NCBI GenBank assembly: GCA_934647235.1
Contig: CAKUFG010000013.1
Coordinates: 1-64,000 of the forward strand
DNA: 64,000 nt
DNA from: an uncultured Clostridia bacterium
GTDB lineage: Bacteria > Bacillota > Clostridia > Christensenellales > Aristaeellaceae
Direction: 5' to 3'
Shown here piece by piece: positions 35,774 to 45,160 of the stretch. Within the stretch, counting starts at the first letter, position 1; each line of letters starts with the position of its first letter. The notes below the pieces were generated by a model, which worked only from the letters and a program-made list of their open reading frames with translations, searched no databases and was not told the origin of the DNA. The translations under genes and the position numbers were made by a program.

Positions 35774-38299
35774 ATGAAACAGTATACCGTAACGGGCATG
35801 AGCTGCGCGGCCTGCAGCGCCCGGGTAGAAAAGGCCGTATCCAAGGTTCCGGGGGTCACTGCGTGCTCGGTGAGCCTGCTGACCAACTCCATGGGCGTGG
35901 AGGGCACGGCTGCTCCGCAGGCAATCATCGCTGCCGTGCAGGACGCGGGCTACGGTGCAAGCGAAAAGGGCGCGGAGGCTGCCGTCAGCCCGTCGGAGGC
36001 TGAAAAGCAGCTGGAGGATCACGATACGCCTGCCCTCAAGCGGCGGCTCATCTGGTCGCTGGGTTTTTTGATCGTGTTGATGTACTTCTCCATGGGCCAT
36101 ATGATGTGGGGCTGGCCGCTGCCCGCCTTCTACAATGACAACCATGTGGCTATGGGCCTGACCCAGCTGTTGCTGACCGCTGTGGTGATGGTCATCAACC
36201 AGCGCTTCTTTGTCAGCGGCTTCAAGAGCCTGTGGCACCGCGCGCCCAATATGGACACGCTGGTGGCGCTGGGCGCGACGGCGGCCTTCGGCTACAGCAC
36301 CTATGCGCTTTTTGCCATGACGGGCGCTCAGGTGCGCGGCGATATGGATGCGGTCATGACCTATATGATGGACTTTTATTTCGAGTCCGCCGCCATGATC
36401 CTGACCCTGATTACCGTGGGCAAGATGCTGGAAGCCCGTTCCAAGGGAAAAACCACCGACGCGCTCAAGGGGCTGATGCGCCTGTCGCCCAAGACTGCCA
36501 ATGTGCTGCGCGGCGACAGCGAGCAGACCGTGCCCATCGCCCAGGTGCGCGTGGGGGATATCTTTGTGGTGCGTCCTGGCGAGAACATCCCCGTGGACGG
36601 CGTGGTTATCGAGGGCGGCAGCGCGGTGAATGAATCGGCGCTGACGGGCGAGAGCATCCCGGTGGATAAGGCCGTGGGCGACAGCGTGTCGGCCGCCACG
36701 CTCAACCAGTCGGGCTTCCTCAAGTGCCGCGCCACCCGCGTGGGCGAGGATACCACCCTGTCGCAGATCATCCGCATGGTCAGCGACGCGGCGGCCACCA
36801 AGGCGCCCATCGCCAAGATTGCCGATAAGGTGTCGGGCGTGTTTGTGCCTACGGTCATCGCCATCGCCGCAGTGACCACCCTTGTGTGGCTGCTGCTGGG
36901 CAAGGGCGTTGGCTATGCGCTGGCGCGCGGCATTTCGGTGCTGGTGATCAGCTGCCCCTGTGCGCTGGGTCTGGCGACGCCTGTAGCCATCATGGTAGGC
37001 AATGGCCTGGGCGCGAAGAACGGCATTCTGTTTAAGACCGCCGCATCCCTGGAGGAAGCCGGGCGGATTCAGATTGTGGCGCTGGACAAGACGGGCACGA
37101 TCACCGCAGGCGAGCCCAGGGTGACGGATATCCTGCCCGCCGAGGGCGTAAGCGCGGATGAATTGATGCGCCTGGCCTATCTGCTGGAGCGCAAGAGCGA
37201 GCATCCGCTGGCGCGCGCCATCCTCAGCCGCGCCGAGGAGCAGGGCATGCAGCCTGAAGAGGTGGCGGACTTTGCCATCCAGCCCGGCAACGGCCTGAGC
37301 GCCGTATGGCAGGGACATACCCTGCGCGGCGGCAATATCGACTTTATCAGCGGCGCGGCGCATGTGCCCGATGCCCTGCGCGCGCAGGCGGAAAAGCTGG
37401 CTGAGAACGGTAAAACGCCTCTGTATTTCAGCCAGGATGATCAGGCGCTGGGCGTGATTGCCGTGGCCGATGTGATCAAGGAGGACAGCCCCCAGGCTGT
37501 GCGCGAATTGCAGGGCATGGGTGTGCATGTGGTCATGCTGACCGGCGATAACGAGCGCACCGCGCGGGCCATCGGCGCGCAGGCGGGTGTGGATCAGGTA
37601 ATCGCTGGTGTGCTGCCTGACGGCAAGGAGGCTGTGATCCGCAAGCTCAGGCAGCATGGCAAGGTGGCCATGGTGGGCGACGGCATCAATGACGCGCCCG
37701 CCCTGACCCGCGCGGACGTGGGCATCGCCATCGGCGCGGGCACGGACGTGGCCATCGACGCGGCGGACGTGGTGCTGATGAAGAGCCGCCTGAGCGACGT
37801 GCCTGCGGCTATTCGTCTCAGCCGCGCCACGCTGCGCAATATCCATGAAAATCTGTTCTGGGCCTTCTTCTACAATACCATCGGCATTCCGCTGGCGGCG
37901 GGCGTGTTTATCCCGCTGGGGCTGACGCTCAATCCCATGTTCGGCGCGGCGGCCATGAGCCTGTCCAGTTTCTGCGTGGTGACGAACGCGCTGCGGCTCA
38001 ATCTGTTCAAGCTGCGCGACGCATCCCGCGACCATAAGATCCGCCAGAAGGATACTGACTTTACCGTGTCCGCCCCCGGCGCGATGCGCAAAACGCTGCA
38101 CATCGAGGGCATGATGTGCCCGCACTGCGAGATGCGCGTTAAGCAGGCGCTGGAGGCTGTGCCGGGCGTGAGCGAGGCGACGGCCAGCCACGAGAAGGGC
38201 ACGGCGGTGGTTACGCTCAACGCCCAGGTGGATAGCGACGCGCTGCGCGCCGCCGTGGAAGCGCAGGATTACAAAGTAACCGCGATTGATGAAAACTGA
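35774..38299 (+). CDS. copA: Copper-exporting P1B ATPase with HMA domains at both ends
   Basis: This 841-residue Cu(I) exporter has an N-terminal HMA domain with GMSCAACSARVEK (CxxC at residues 11-14). The actuator is ALTGESIPVD, the copper-site ISCPCALGLATPVAIMVGNG, the phosphorylation motif VALDKTGTITAGE, the His-Pro SEHPLARA, and the hinge MVGDGINDAPALTRAD. A second complete HMA domain is attached at the C-terminus (EGMMCPHCEMRVK, about residue 781 onward), after the last membrane helix. The C-terminal copy looks like a fused CopZ chaperone. The start ATG follows TTGGAGGAC. Confidence 0.96.
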   Translation: MKQYTVTGMSCAACSARVEKAVSKVPGVTACSVSLLTNSMGVEGTAAPQAIIAAVQDAGYGASEKGAEAAVSPSEAEKQLEDHDTPALKRRLIWSLGFLIVLMYFSMGHMMWGWPLPAFYNDNHVAMGLTQLLLTAVVMVINQRFFVSGFKSLWHRAPNMDTLVALGATAAFGYSTYALFAMTGAQVRGDMDAVMTYMMDFYFESAAMILTLITVGKMLEARSKGKTTDALKGLMRLSPKTANVLRGDSEQTVPIAQVRVGDIFVVRPGENIPVDGVVIEGGSAVNESALTGESIPVDKAVGDSVSAATLNQSGFLKCRATRVGEDTTLSQIIRMVSDAAATKAPIAKIADKVSGVFVPTVIAIAAVTTLVWLLLGKGVGYALARGISVLVISCPCALGLATPVAIMVGNGLGAKNGILFKTAASLEEAGRIQIVALDKTGTITAGEPRVTDILPAEGVSADELMRLAYLLERKSEHPLARAILSRAEEQGMQPEEVADFAIQPGNGLSAVWQGHTLRGGNIDFISGAAHVPDALRAQAEKLAENGKTPLYFSQDDQALGVIAVADVIKEDSPQAVRELQGMGVHVVMLTGDNERTARAIGAQAGVDQVIAGVLPDGKEAVIRKLRQHGKVAMVGDGINDAPALTRADVGIAIGAGTDVAIDAADVVLMKSRLSDVPAAIRLSRATLRNIHENLFWAFFYNTIGIPLAAGVFIPLGLTLNPMFGAAAMSLSSFCVVTNALRLNLFKLRDASRDHKIRQKDTDFTVSAPGAMRKTLHIEGMMCPHCEMRVKQALEAVPGVSEATASHEKGTAVVTLNAQVDSDALRAAVEAQDYKVTAIDEN

Positions 38300-38310
38300 A
38301 TGCGCCTTTG

Positions 38311-38353
38311 CACGCCGCCTGGAGAATTCTGCCGGGCGGCGCGTGTCTTTTTA
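38311..38353 (+). terminator. Terminator after copA
   Basis: CACGCCGCC (38311-38319) pairs with GGCGGCGCGTG (38336-38346, two bases bulged) and is followed by TCTTTTT. Confidence 0.8.
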
Positions 38354-38384
38354 TAGGGAATTGTAAGATATCCTGCGGCTTTTC

Positions 38385-38413
38385 TTGTATTTGCGCCCGT
38401 GTTATGCTATACT
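38385..38413 (+). promoter_or_regulatory. Promoter of the pyrimidine phosphorylase gene
   Basis: TTGTAT (38385-38390), a 17-base spacer and TATACT (38408-38413), 33 bases before the ATG. Confidence 0.7.
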
Positions 38414-38446
38414 GCATGGTGGAATCATCTATAAAAGGAGAACATT

Positions 38447-39766
38447 ATGAATTTTCCGGCAATTATTGCGGATAAAAAATTTGGCCGCGCGCTGACGGGC
38501 GAACAGATCGAAGCCTTTGTTCGCGGCGCGGCGGATAAAACCGTTCCCGATTATCAGCTTTCCGCCCTGCTGATGGCCATTCGCCTAAACGGCATGGACG
38601 CGCGCGAAACGGCCGAGCTGACCCTGGCCATGGCGCGCTCGGGCGATATGCTGCATCCTGATGTGGGCGGCGTCCCGGTGGATAAGCACTCCACCGGCGG
38701 CGTGGGCGATACCACCACCCTGGTGCTGGTGCCGCTGTGCGCTGCCTGCGGGGCGAAAATTGCCAAGATGAGCGGCCGCGGCCTGGGGCATACCGGCGGC
38801 ACGGTGGATAAGATGGAATCCATCGGCATGCGTACCAGCCTGCCGGAGGCGGATTTCCTGCGCCAGGTGCGCGAGATTGGCTGCGCGGTGGTGGGCCAGA
38901 GCGCCGAGCTGGCTCCCGCCGATAAAACGCTGTACGCGCTGCGCGACACCACGGCCACCGTGGACAGCCTGCCCCTGATCGCGTCCAGCATCATGAGCAA
39001 AAAGCTGGCCTCCGGCGCGCAGGGCATTGTGCTGGACGTCAAGATCGGCTCGGGCGCGATCATGCCCGATTATGCCGGCAGCCTGGCGCTGGCGAAGACT
39101 ATGGTGGATATCGGCACGCGCGCGGGCCGCAATGTATCTGCCCTGCTCACGGGCATGGACGAGCCGCTGGGCTCGCATGTGGGCAATATGCTGGAGGTCA
39201 AGGACGCGGTGGAAATCCTGCGCGGCGAAAGCGCGGGCCCGCTGCTGACGGTATCGCTGGCGCTGGGTGCGCATCTGCTGAAGGTGGGCGGCGTGGCGGC
39301 CAATCCCGAGGAGGGCGAAGCGATGCTGCGCCGCGCGCTGGCGGATGGCAGCGGCCTTGAAAAGCTGCGGCAGCTGATCCGCGCCCAGGGCGGAGATGAA
39401 AGCGTATGCGATCATCCCGAAGCGCTGGCCGACGCGTCCATTGTGCGCGGCGTCGCCGCGCCGCGTGCGGGCGTGATCGCCCGGATGGATACCACGCTGC
39501 TGGGCTATGCCGCGCAGGAGCTGGGCGCGGGCCGCAGGCAGAAAACCGATCGGATCGATCCGCGCGTGGGCTTTATCATGCGCTGCCGCGTGGGGGACAG
39601 CCTGACTGCAGGCGCGCCCATCTGCACGGTGTACGCCGCCAACGAGGATACCTTTGCCCAGGCGCAGCGGATGATTCTGCGCGCGGTGGAAATAGGAGAT
39701 GCGCCTGTGCCGCCCTCCCGCCTGATTTACGCCATGGTAACGCCGCAGGGCGTGACTGAATACTGA
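38447..39766 (+). CDS. pdp: Pyrimidine-nucleoside (thymidine) phosphorylase
   Basis: This 439-residue enzyme splits uridine, thymidine or deoxyuridine with phosphate, giving a (deoxy)ribose 1-phosphate for DeoB. The signature VDKHSTGGVGDTTTLVLVPL is followed by KMSGRGLGHTGGTVDKMES and IMSKKLASGAQ, all standard for the DeoA/Pdp family. Length matches. ATG follows AAAGGAGAAC. It is not next to deoB (5763-6935) but completes the nucleoside salvage set of the window. Confidence 0.96.
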   Translation: MNFPAIIADKKFGRALTGEQIEAFVRGAADKTVPDYQLSALLMAIRLNGMDARETAELTLAMARSGDMLHPDVGGVPVDKHSTGGVGDTTTLVLVPLCAACGAKIAKMSGRGLGHTGGTVDKMESIGMRTSLPEADFLRQVREIGCAVVGQSAELAPADKTLYALRDTTATVDSLPLIASSIMSKKLASGAQGIVLDVKIGSGAIMPDYAGSLALAKTMVDIGTRAGRNVSALLTGMDEPLGSHVGNMLEVKDAVEILRGESAGPLLTVSLALGAHLLKVGGVAANPEEGEAMLRRALADGSGLEKLRQLIRAQGGDESVCDHPEALADASIVRGVAAPRAGVIARMDTTLLGYAAQELGAGRRQKTDRIDPRVGFIMRCRVGDSLTAGAPICTVYAANEDTFAQAQRMILRAVEIGDAPVPPSRLIYAMVTPQGVTEY

Positions 39767-39783
39767 AAGGATAGGAAAACAAA

Positions 39784-40920
39784 ATGAAAAAAATCGTTGC
39801 GCTGCTGATCGCCATGATCTTGTGCCTGTTCGCCTGCTGCGCGCTGGGCGAGGAAGCCGCGATGCTGCGCCAGGACGAACTGATTAACCTGCGGGACGAG
39901 CTGGTGGAAGCCGCCCGCGCCATGCCCGCAGAGGCGCTGACTGTGTATGAAGAAGACGGCCTGTACAAGCTGGACTACGAAGCCTTCGCGCTGGAGAGCG
40001 ACCAGAACGCGCTGACTGATACGTCGGTGATCGACGGGGTGGAAATCACGCCCTCTGAAAACACGCTGGCGGATATGCGCGGCCTCAGGCCCGGCGATTC
40101 GCTGGAGCAGCTGCTGGCCGCCTATCCGCTGGATAATCCTTCCCTTGCCGGCACGCACGACGAGGCGGTGCTCTACATCGCCGGCCAGCTGCCCGGCACG
40201 GTCAATACGGGCCGCCTGCTGCGCGACGGTTCCCGCGCGCAGGTGGTGGAGCACGCCATTTACGCCGTGCAGGGCGATCAGGTATATGTAAGCTACGCCG
40301 TCTATACCCTGCAGGATGATGTGATCACCGCCATTCAGGTGCTGATGCAGGAGCAGCCCGTGGCCCTTGGCGAAGCCCAGGCCGAATTGGAGCAGCTGTC
40401 CCAGCTGCAGGCCAAGACCGACTACAGCGCCTATCGCTCGGACGATCCCGGCGAGCTGGCGCTGGAGGATCTGTACTTCGGCGGCTTTGACTTTGTATCC
40501 GGCACGCCCGAGCAGCTGCTGGCCCATATGGGCGCGGCGCAGAGCGATACCTGGCAGCAGGACGGCGCGAACTACCTGCGCATCCTGCAGTGGGAGGGCA
40601 TGCAGGCCATCTTCAGCTATGACAGCGCGCGCAAGCTGCAGCGGCTGAACCTGCTGGAAATCTACGAGGATGTGCTGGAAGGCCCCCGCGGGCTGCGCAT
40701 TGACGATACGCTGGCCAGCATGATTGGCCGTTTCCGCCATGACGCGGACGAGGGCGCGCTCTATGGCGACGGCGCAGCGGCCCCCTACGGCCGCTGCGAT
40801 AAGAACAACGACGGCACGGCCAGCGTTGTCTATGCCGTGCAGGCGGACAACGGCGCGGTGCTGCTGCGCCTGACCGTGGTGGAGGGCCGCCTGGCCGATA
40901 TGACCTGCGCCTGGAGATAA
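39784..40920 (+). CDS. Exported protein with repeated BamE/SmpA-like units, function unknown
   Basis: This 378-residue protein has a signal peptide (about 1-22, ending Cys-Cys-Ala-Leu-Gly-Glu-Glu). It could be a lipoprotein at the Cys pair or be cleaved after Ala-Leu-Gly. The mature part shows about three similar units of 80-110 residues. Each has a start like Gly-hydrophobic-x-x-Gly-(D/T)-(S/T)-x-x-x-Leu-Leu-x-x-Tyr/Met and a beta-rich end (GLRPGDSLEQLLAAYPL, FVSGTPEQLLAHMGAAQ, GLRIDDTLASMIGRF). This resembles BamE/SmpA or PepSY-like small domains. The last two units match the C-terminus of the protein at 56036. It follows pdp by 17 bases. I do not recognise a named family. Confidence 0.72.
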   Translation: MKKIVALLIAMILCLFACCALGEEAAMLRQDELINLRDELVEAARAMPAEALTVYEEDGLYKLDYEAFALESDQNALTDTSVIDGVEITPSENTLADMRGLRPGDSLEQLLAAYPLDNPSLAGTHDEAVLYIAGQLPGTVNTGRLLRDGSRAQVVEHAIYAVQGDQVYVSYAVYTLQDDVITAIQVLMQEQPVALGEAQAELEQLSQLQAKTDYSAYRSDDPGELALEDLYFGGFDFVSGTPEQLLAHMGAAQSDTWQQDGANYLRILQWEGMQAIFSYDSARKLQRLNLLEIYEDVLEGPRGLRIDDTLASMIGRFRHDADEGALYGDGAAAPYGRCDKNNDGTASVVYAVQADNGAVLLRLTVVEGRLADMTCAWR

Positions 40921-40977
40921 GATAAAAACAACCGATACCATACCGGATCCCTGATCAATCAGCGGGGGGAGTAAACG

Positions 40978-43869
40978 ATGAAAATCGACCTGACATGCCC
41001 GGTGGAGCTGTGGCATTACGCACTGCCTACCCGGCAGTATCCTGTCTGCCATCTGCAGCTGTTCAATTTGACGGAGCAGACTGTGACGAGCTTGCAGGTG
41101 GTCTTTGCGTGCTATGACGCGCAGGGCGCGCTGATGTCCCGCCAGGTGGAGCGCATCCAGGCCCAGCAGGGGCTGGGGCGCAGCGCCTTTGAGGTGACGG
41201 CGGCCATTGACGGCGGCGAGCAGGCGGAGGGGCTTGATTTTTCCATCGAAAAGGTATGGTTTGAGGATGGCAACGTCTGGCGGCATACGGCGGGCAATGT
41301 AAGCGAGTTTACCTCCAACGCTCTGCCTGCCGGCCGCCGGCTGGATGTGCTGCGCTCTCTGGCGGGTCCCGACGCGCTGGGCTATCCCAGCGACCAGGGC
41401 GCGGTGTGGATGTGCGTGTGCGGCCGCCCCAACAGCGCGCGCGAGGATACCTGCCGCCGCTGCGGCAGGCTCAAGCGCGATGTGTTTACCAGCTTCAACG
41501 AGGCCGCGGTGGAAACGGTGATCTTTGAGCACGAGAACGCGATGGAGGAAAAGGCGCGCCGCGAACGGGCCGAGGCCCAGCGCCTGGCCGAGCAGCGCGA
41601 GGCGGAAGCGCTGAAAAAGCGCCGCCGCCGCCGCAGGATCACCCTGATTGTCACCGGCTCCGTAACGGCGCTGGTGCTTACCTTCGGCATTTATTTTCAC
41701 GGTATTCCCTTTTATCATTATTACACCGCCAGCCGTCAGCTGGATAACGGCGTGTACGCCGCCGCGCGCGCGGGCTTTGAACGCCTGGCCGCGCAGCAGG
41801 GGCGCTATTCGCTGCCCATCAGGCTGGATTTTATGGGGCTGAATATTGATCTGTTGGATATGCGGCTGTACTACAGCAGCGAAACCCTGGCCAGGGAGTG
41901 CACCTACCGCCAGGCGATGGATACCATGAATACGGGCACCATCACGGCCCTGAAAACCGCGCAGGACGCCTTTGACAGCCTGGGCGATTATCGGGACAGC
42001 CTGGATATGTCCCGCGAGGCGCGGTATCAGCGCGCGCAGCGGCTGCTGGCGGCCCGCCAATATGAAAGCGCGATTGCGCTCTTTGATGAAATCGCCGGTT
42101 ATCAGGATGCGGCGGATCAGAGCCGCGCGGCGCAGTATCAGTGGGCGCAGGAGCACATGGACAACATGGATTACACCGTCGCCCGCGAAAAGTTCCTGTC
42201 GCTGGGCGATTATCAGGATGCTGCCGATAAGGCCGCCATGTGTCTGTATCAGCCCGCCCAGGCCGATATGCAGAGCGGCGATTATCTGGGCGCGATTGCG
42301 CTGCTGGAGCAGCTGGATACCGATTTTGAAAGCACCGCCGATTTCCTCAAGGCCAGCTATTACGGCGCGGCCAACCAGTATTTCTCCAATGAGGAATACG
42401 AAACGGCGGCGGAGTATTACCTCAAGGCCGGCGATTATCTGGACGCCTACACCCAGGCCACGGCCTGCCTGTACGAGCCTGCGGTCGATCTGTATGAGCA
42501 GGGCGATTACGCCCAGGCCAAGGAAATGCTGGAAAAGATTCCGGGCTTCCGCAATGCGCAGGCCATCGTTAACGATTGCTGCCGCCAGCTGGCGCGCGAA
42601 AAGGCCGATGCGGGCGATTATGCCGCCGCGCGCGAGCTGCTGATTGCCGCCGTATCCGATGATGAAGCGACGGCTATGTGGCAGGAGTATACCTACATCC
42701 CTGCTGTGCAGCTGCAGGAGGCGGGCAATCTGGACGGCGCGGCCGCGCTGCTGGAGAACATTCCCGGCTATCAGGATGCGGACGAGCGCCTGCGCCAGGT
42801 GCGCTACGCGCAGGCGGAGGAGCTGCTGACGGCCGGCGATTACGCGGGGGCGATTTCGGCCTTCGACGCGCTGGGCGACTTTGACGACAGCCGGGAGGAG
42901 GCCAGGAACGCGCGTTACAGCCTGGCTGCCGAGGTGCTGGAGCAGGGCAACTATACCCTGGCGATCGATTATCTGAACGAGCTTGGCGACTATGAGGGCA
43001 GCGCCGAAATGCTGCAGCGCGCGCACTATCTGCTGGGCGTGCAGCTGCAGGAGGCGCAGGATATCGCCGCCGCCGCCGCGCAGTTTGAGCAGGCGGGCGA
43101 TTATCAGGACGCCGCCGCGCGCCGCGAGGACTGCGTGTATCAGCTGGCGGGCGAGGCCATCAGGAACGTGGATTATCAGGCTGCCGCAAGCTACCTGGAA
43201 AGCATTCCCGATTATGAGGACGCGGAGGAGCTGCGCCGCAGAAGCGTGTATCTGAGCGCCCAGGAAAAGCAGGCTGCGGGCGAGCTGGCCGAAGCGGCTG
43301 CGCTGTATGCGCAGATTGCCGGCTATCAGGATGCGTCCGAGCGCGCCGCCGCCTGCTACGACGCTTATTATGAAAGCGCGTACACCACGGCCCGCGCGGC
43401 GATGGATGCAAAGGATTACGCCGCCGCCGTCAGCGCCCTGGAGGGCGTGCAGCGCGAGAATATATCGGACAAGTACGCCGATATCGACGAGATCTACAAC
43501 GAGGCCAACTATAACTACGCCAATGAGCTTTACGCCCAGAAAAAGCCCTACGAGGCGCTGCGGTACTACCGCAATATTCCCGATTATAAGGATGTAACCG
43601 AGAAAAAGCTCAACCGCATCTGCTATCGCATCCTGGGCAGCTGGGTCAGCGCCACGGGCGTGAAAATGGAATTCCGCGACGACGGCACCTGCACAATCGA
43701 CGGCAGAAACGGCTACTTTACCGTGAACATGTATGCCATGAGCGTGGGCACGCGGGCAAACGATCTGAACCAGAGCTGGCAGATTTATTCCTGCACCAAC
43801 AAGACCCTGTCGGTAATCAACAACAGCAGCAAAACGCAGTACAAGCTGACCCGAGTGACAGAAGAATGA
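40978..43869 (+). CDS. Zinc-ribbon, single-TM protein with about 14 GDYxDA-type helical repeats
   Basis: This 963-residue protein has a beta-rich N-terminal domain (1-135), then a zinc-ribbon-like motif (CVCGRPNSAREDTCRRCGRL, near residue 146). A charged helix (EKARRERAEAQRLAEQREAE), one membrane helix (about 221-240) and a long presumably external region follow. That region is about 14 repeats of some 37 residues, each a helix pair ending in Gly-Asp-Tyr-x-Asp-Ala/Ser (GDYRDS, GYQDAAD, GDYQDAAD, GDYLDAY, GYQDADE, GDYQDAA, PDYEDAEE, GYQDASE). The C-terminal 80 residues (LGSWVSATGVKMEFRDDGTC) look like a lipocalin-like beta domain. TPR/Sel1-like scaffolding is likely; the role is unknown. The stop overlaps the next gene's ATG. 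Confidence 0.8.
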   Translation: MKIDLTCPVELWHYALPTRQYPVCHLQLFNLTEQTVTSLQVVFACYDAQGALMSRQVERIQAQQGLGRSAFEVTAAIDGGEQAEGLDFSIEKVWFEDGNVWRHTAGNVSEFTSNALPAGRRLDVLRSLAGPDALGYPSDQGAVWMCVCGRPNSAREDTCRRCGRLKRDVFTSFNEAAVETVIFEHENAMEEKARRERAEAQRLAEQREAEALKKRRRRRRITLIVTGSVTALVLTFGIYFHGIPFYHYYTASRQLDNGVYAAARAGFERLAAQQGRYSLPIRLDFMGLNIDLLDMRLYYSSETLARECTYRQAMDTMNTGTITALKTAQDAFDSLGDYRDSLDMSREARYQRAQRLLAARQYESAIALFDEIAGYQDAADQSRAAQYQWAQEHMDNMDYTVAREKFLSLGDYQDAADKAAMCLYQPAQADMQSGDYLGAIALLEQLDTDFESTADFLKASYYGAANQYFSNEEYETAAEYYLKAGDYLDAYTQATACLYEPAVDLYEQGDYAQAKEMLEKIPGFRNAQAIVNDCCRQLAREKADAGDYAAARELLIAAVSDDEATAMWQEYTYIPAVQLQEAGNLDGAAALLENIPGYQDADERLRQVRYAQAEELLTAGDYAGAISAFDALGDFDDSREEARNARYSLAAEVLEQGNYTLAIDYLNELGDYEGSAEMLQRAHYLLGVQLQEAQDIAAAAAQFEQAGDYQDAAARREDCVYQLAGEAIRNVDYQAAASYLESIPDYEDAEELRRRSVYLSAQEKQAAGELAEAAALYAQIAGYQDASERAAACYDAYYESAYTTARAAMDAKDYAAAVSALEGVQRENISDKYADIDEIYNEANYNYANELYAQKKPYEALRYYRNIPDYKDVTEKKLNRICYRILGSWVSATGVKMEFRDDGTCTIDGRNGYFTVNMYAMSVGTRANDLNQSWQIYSCTNKTLSVINNSSKTQYKLTRVTEE

Positions 43870-45089
43870 ACCGATTAACGCAGAAATATCAGCAATATAC
43901 GCAAACGGAGCGCGACGGACGCCTTCCCGCACTGGATGGCGCCCGCGCGCTGTTTGTGCTTTTCGTGGGGTGCTATCATATCTGGCAGCAAAGCTGGCTG
44001 ACCCCCAGCATCTCTATCGGCAGCTATTATGCCTCGCTGGATTCCTGGCTGCGCTCGGGCTATATCTGGGTGGATGCGATGCTGCTGCTGTCAGGCTTCC
44101 TGCTGTATCTGCCCCATGCAGAGGCCGCTGAAAGCGGCGGCAAGGCGCCGGGAGTTTGGCAGTTTTATAAAAGGCGGCTGCTGCGCATCGTGCCGTCCTA
44201 TTACCTGTGCGTGCTGATCATGCTGATCTTTGTGGCCCTGCCGGGCGGCAACTATAACAACCCGGACGGCACCTTCAACGCCTGGTACATGGGGCGCGAT
44301 TTGCTGGCGCACGCCACGTTTACGCATACGCTGTTCCGGTTCAGCTATATCGGCTCGCCCCTCAATGGCTCGCTGTGGACACTGGGCGTGGAGATGCAGT
44401 TCTATCTGATTTTCCCGCTGGCGGCGCGGCTGTTCCGCAAAAAGCCCGCGCTGTGCTATGCGGGCATGCTGGCCGTTGCTTTTGGCTACCGCGCGTGGGC
44501 GGCTGAGCTGCCCGATACCACCCTGTATTTCAATCAGCTTCCTGCGCAGCTGGATGTATACGCCAACGGCATGGCGCTGGCGGGAATCTACTGCGCCGTC
44601 AAGCGCCGAACAAAGCAGGATGGCTGGACGCGCGCGCTGTTTACAGGGCTTTTGCTGGTGTGCTGCTGCCTGATTGCCCGGATTACCGCCGCGCAGGCAG
44701 GGGAGAGCGGGTATGATCATATCCGCCTGGGGCAGATGCAGCGGCGCTTCCTCTTTTCGGCAACGGTGGGGCTGGGCATGCTGGGATTGCTTTACGGCGC
44801 GCGGCCGCTGCGGCTGCTGATGGGCAATCGCGTCACGCGGGTGCTGAGCGAAATCTCGTTTCAGTTCTATATGTGGCATCAGGTGTTCGCCGTGCAGCTC
44901 AAGCGCTGGAATATCCCGGTATCCGAATTTGAAACGCCCTGGACGGTGGGCGACCGTACCTGGCAGTATTTGTACGTCGCGCTGTGCTTTGCCGGGGCGC
45001 TGGCCATTTCCGTGCTGGTTACCTATGCCTTTGAGCAGCCCATTGCGCGGCTGGGCCGAGGGCGGCGCGCTGGCAGGAAAAACAAATAG
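43866..45089 (+). CDS. Acyltransferase 3 family membrane protein
   Basis: This 407-residue protein with about ten membrane helices belongs to the acyltransferase-3 family, whose members transfer acyl groups to exopolysaccharides, peptidoglycan or other surface glycans. The N-terminal RLPALDGARALFVLFVGCYH with its His is the family's active-site region. FYKRRLLRIVPSYYLCVL and SLWTLGVEMQFYLIFPL are further hallmarks. It overlaps the repeat-protein gene by four bases (ATGA), so the two are co-translated and may share a surface pathway (inference). The target glycan is unknown. Confidence 0.93.
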   Translation: MNRLTQKYQQYTQTERDGRLPALDGARALFVLFVGCYHIWQQSWLTPSISIGSYYASLDSWLRSGYIWVDAMLLLSGFLLYLPHAEAAESGGKAPGVWQFYKRRLLRIVPSYYLCVLIMLIFVALPGGNYNNPDGTFNAWYMGRDLLAHATFTHTLFRFSYIGSPLNGSLWTLGVEMQFYLIFPLAARLFRKKPALCYAGMLAVAFGYRAWAAELPDTTLYFNQLPAQLDVYANGMALAGIYCAVKRRTKQDGWTRALFTGLLLVCCCLIARITAAQAGESGYDHIRLGQMQRRFLFSATVGLGMLGLLYGARPLRLLMGNRVTRVLSEISFQFYMWHQVFAVQLKRWNIPVSEFETPWTVGDRTWQYLYVALCFAGALAISVLVTYAFEQPIARLGRGRRAGRKNK

Positions 45090-45115
45090 ACAAGCCGCTC
45101 ATCCTGTGATATACT
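45087..45115 (+). promoter_or_regulatory. Promoter of the SpoIID-SH3 gene
   Basis: TAGACA (45087-45092, overlapping the acyltransferase stop codon), a 17-base spacer and TATACT (45110-45115). Confidence 0.75.
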
Positions 45116-45160
45116 GCAAATAATTACGAAAGTATTACGACTATGCGATGGAGGCAAGGC

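Noticed and set aside
41950..43600. Short regular DNA repeats that could suggest a CRISPR or satellite array
   Set aside because: The similarity is at protein level (GDYxDA repeats of about 37 residues); the DNA copies diverge and there are no uniform spacers.
39727..43932. Antisense open frame of about 1400 codons on the minus strand
   Set aside because: It mirrors coding genes on the plus strand, lacks a ribosome binding site and gives a His/Gln/Ala/Arg-rich product without known motifs. The GC-rich codon use of the true genes leaves few stops on the opposite strand.
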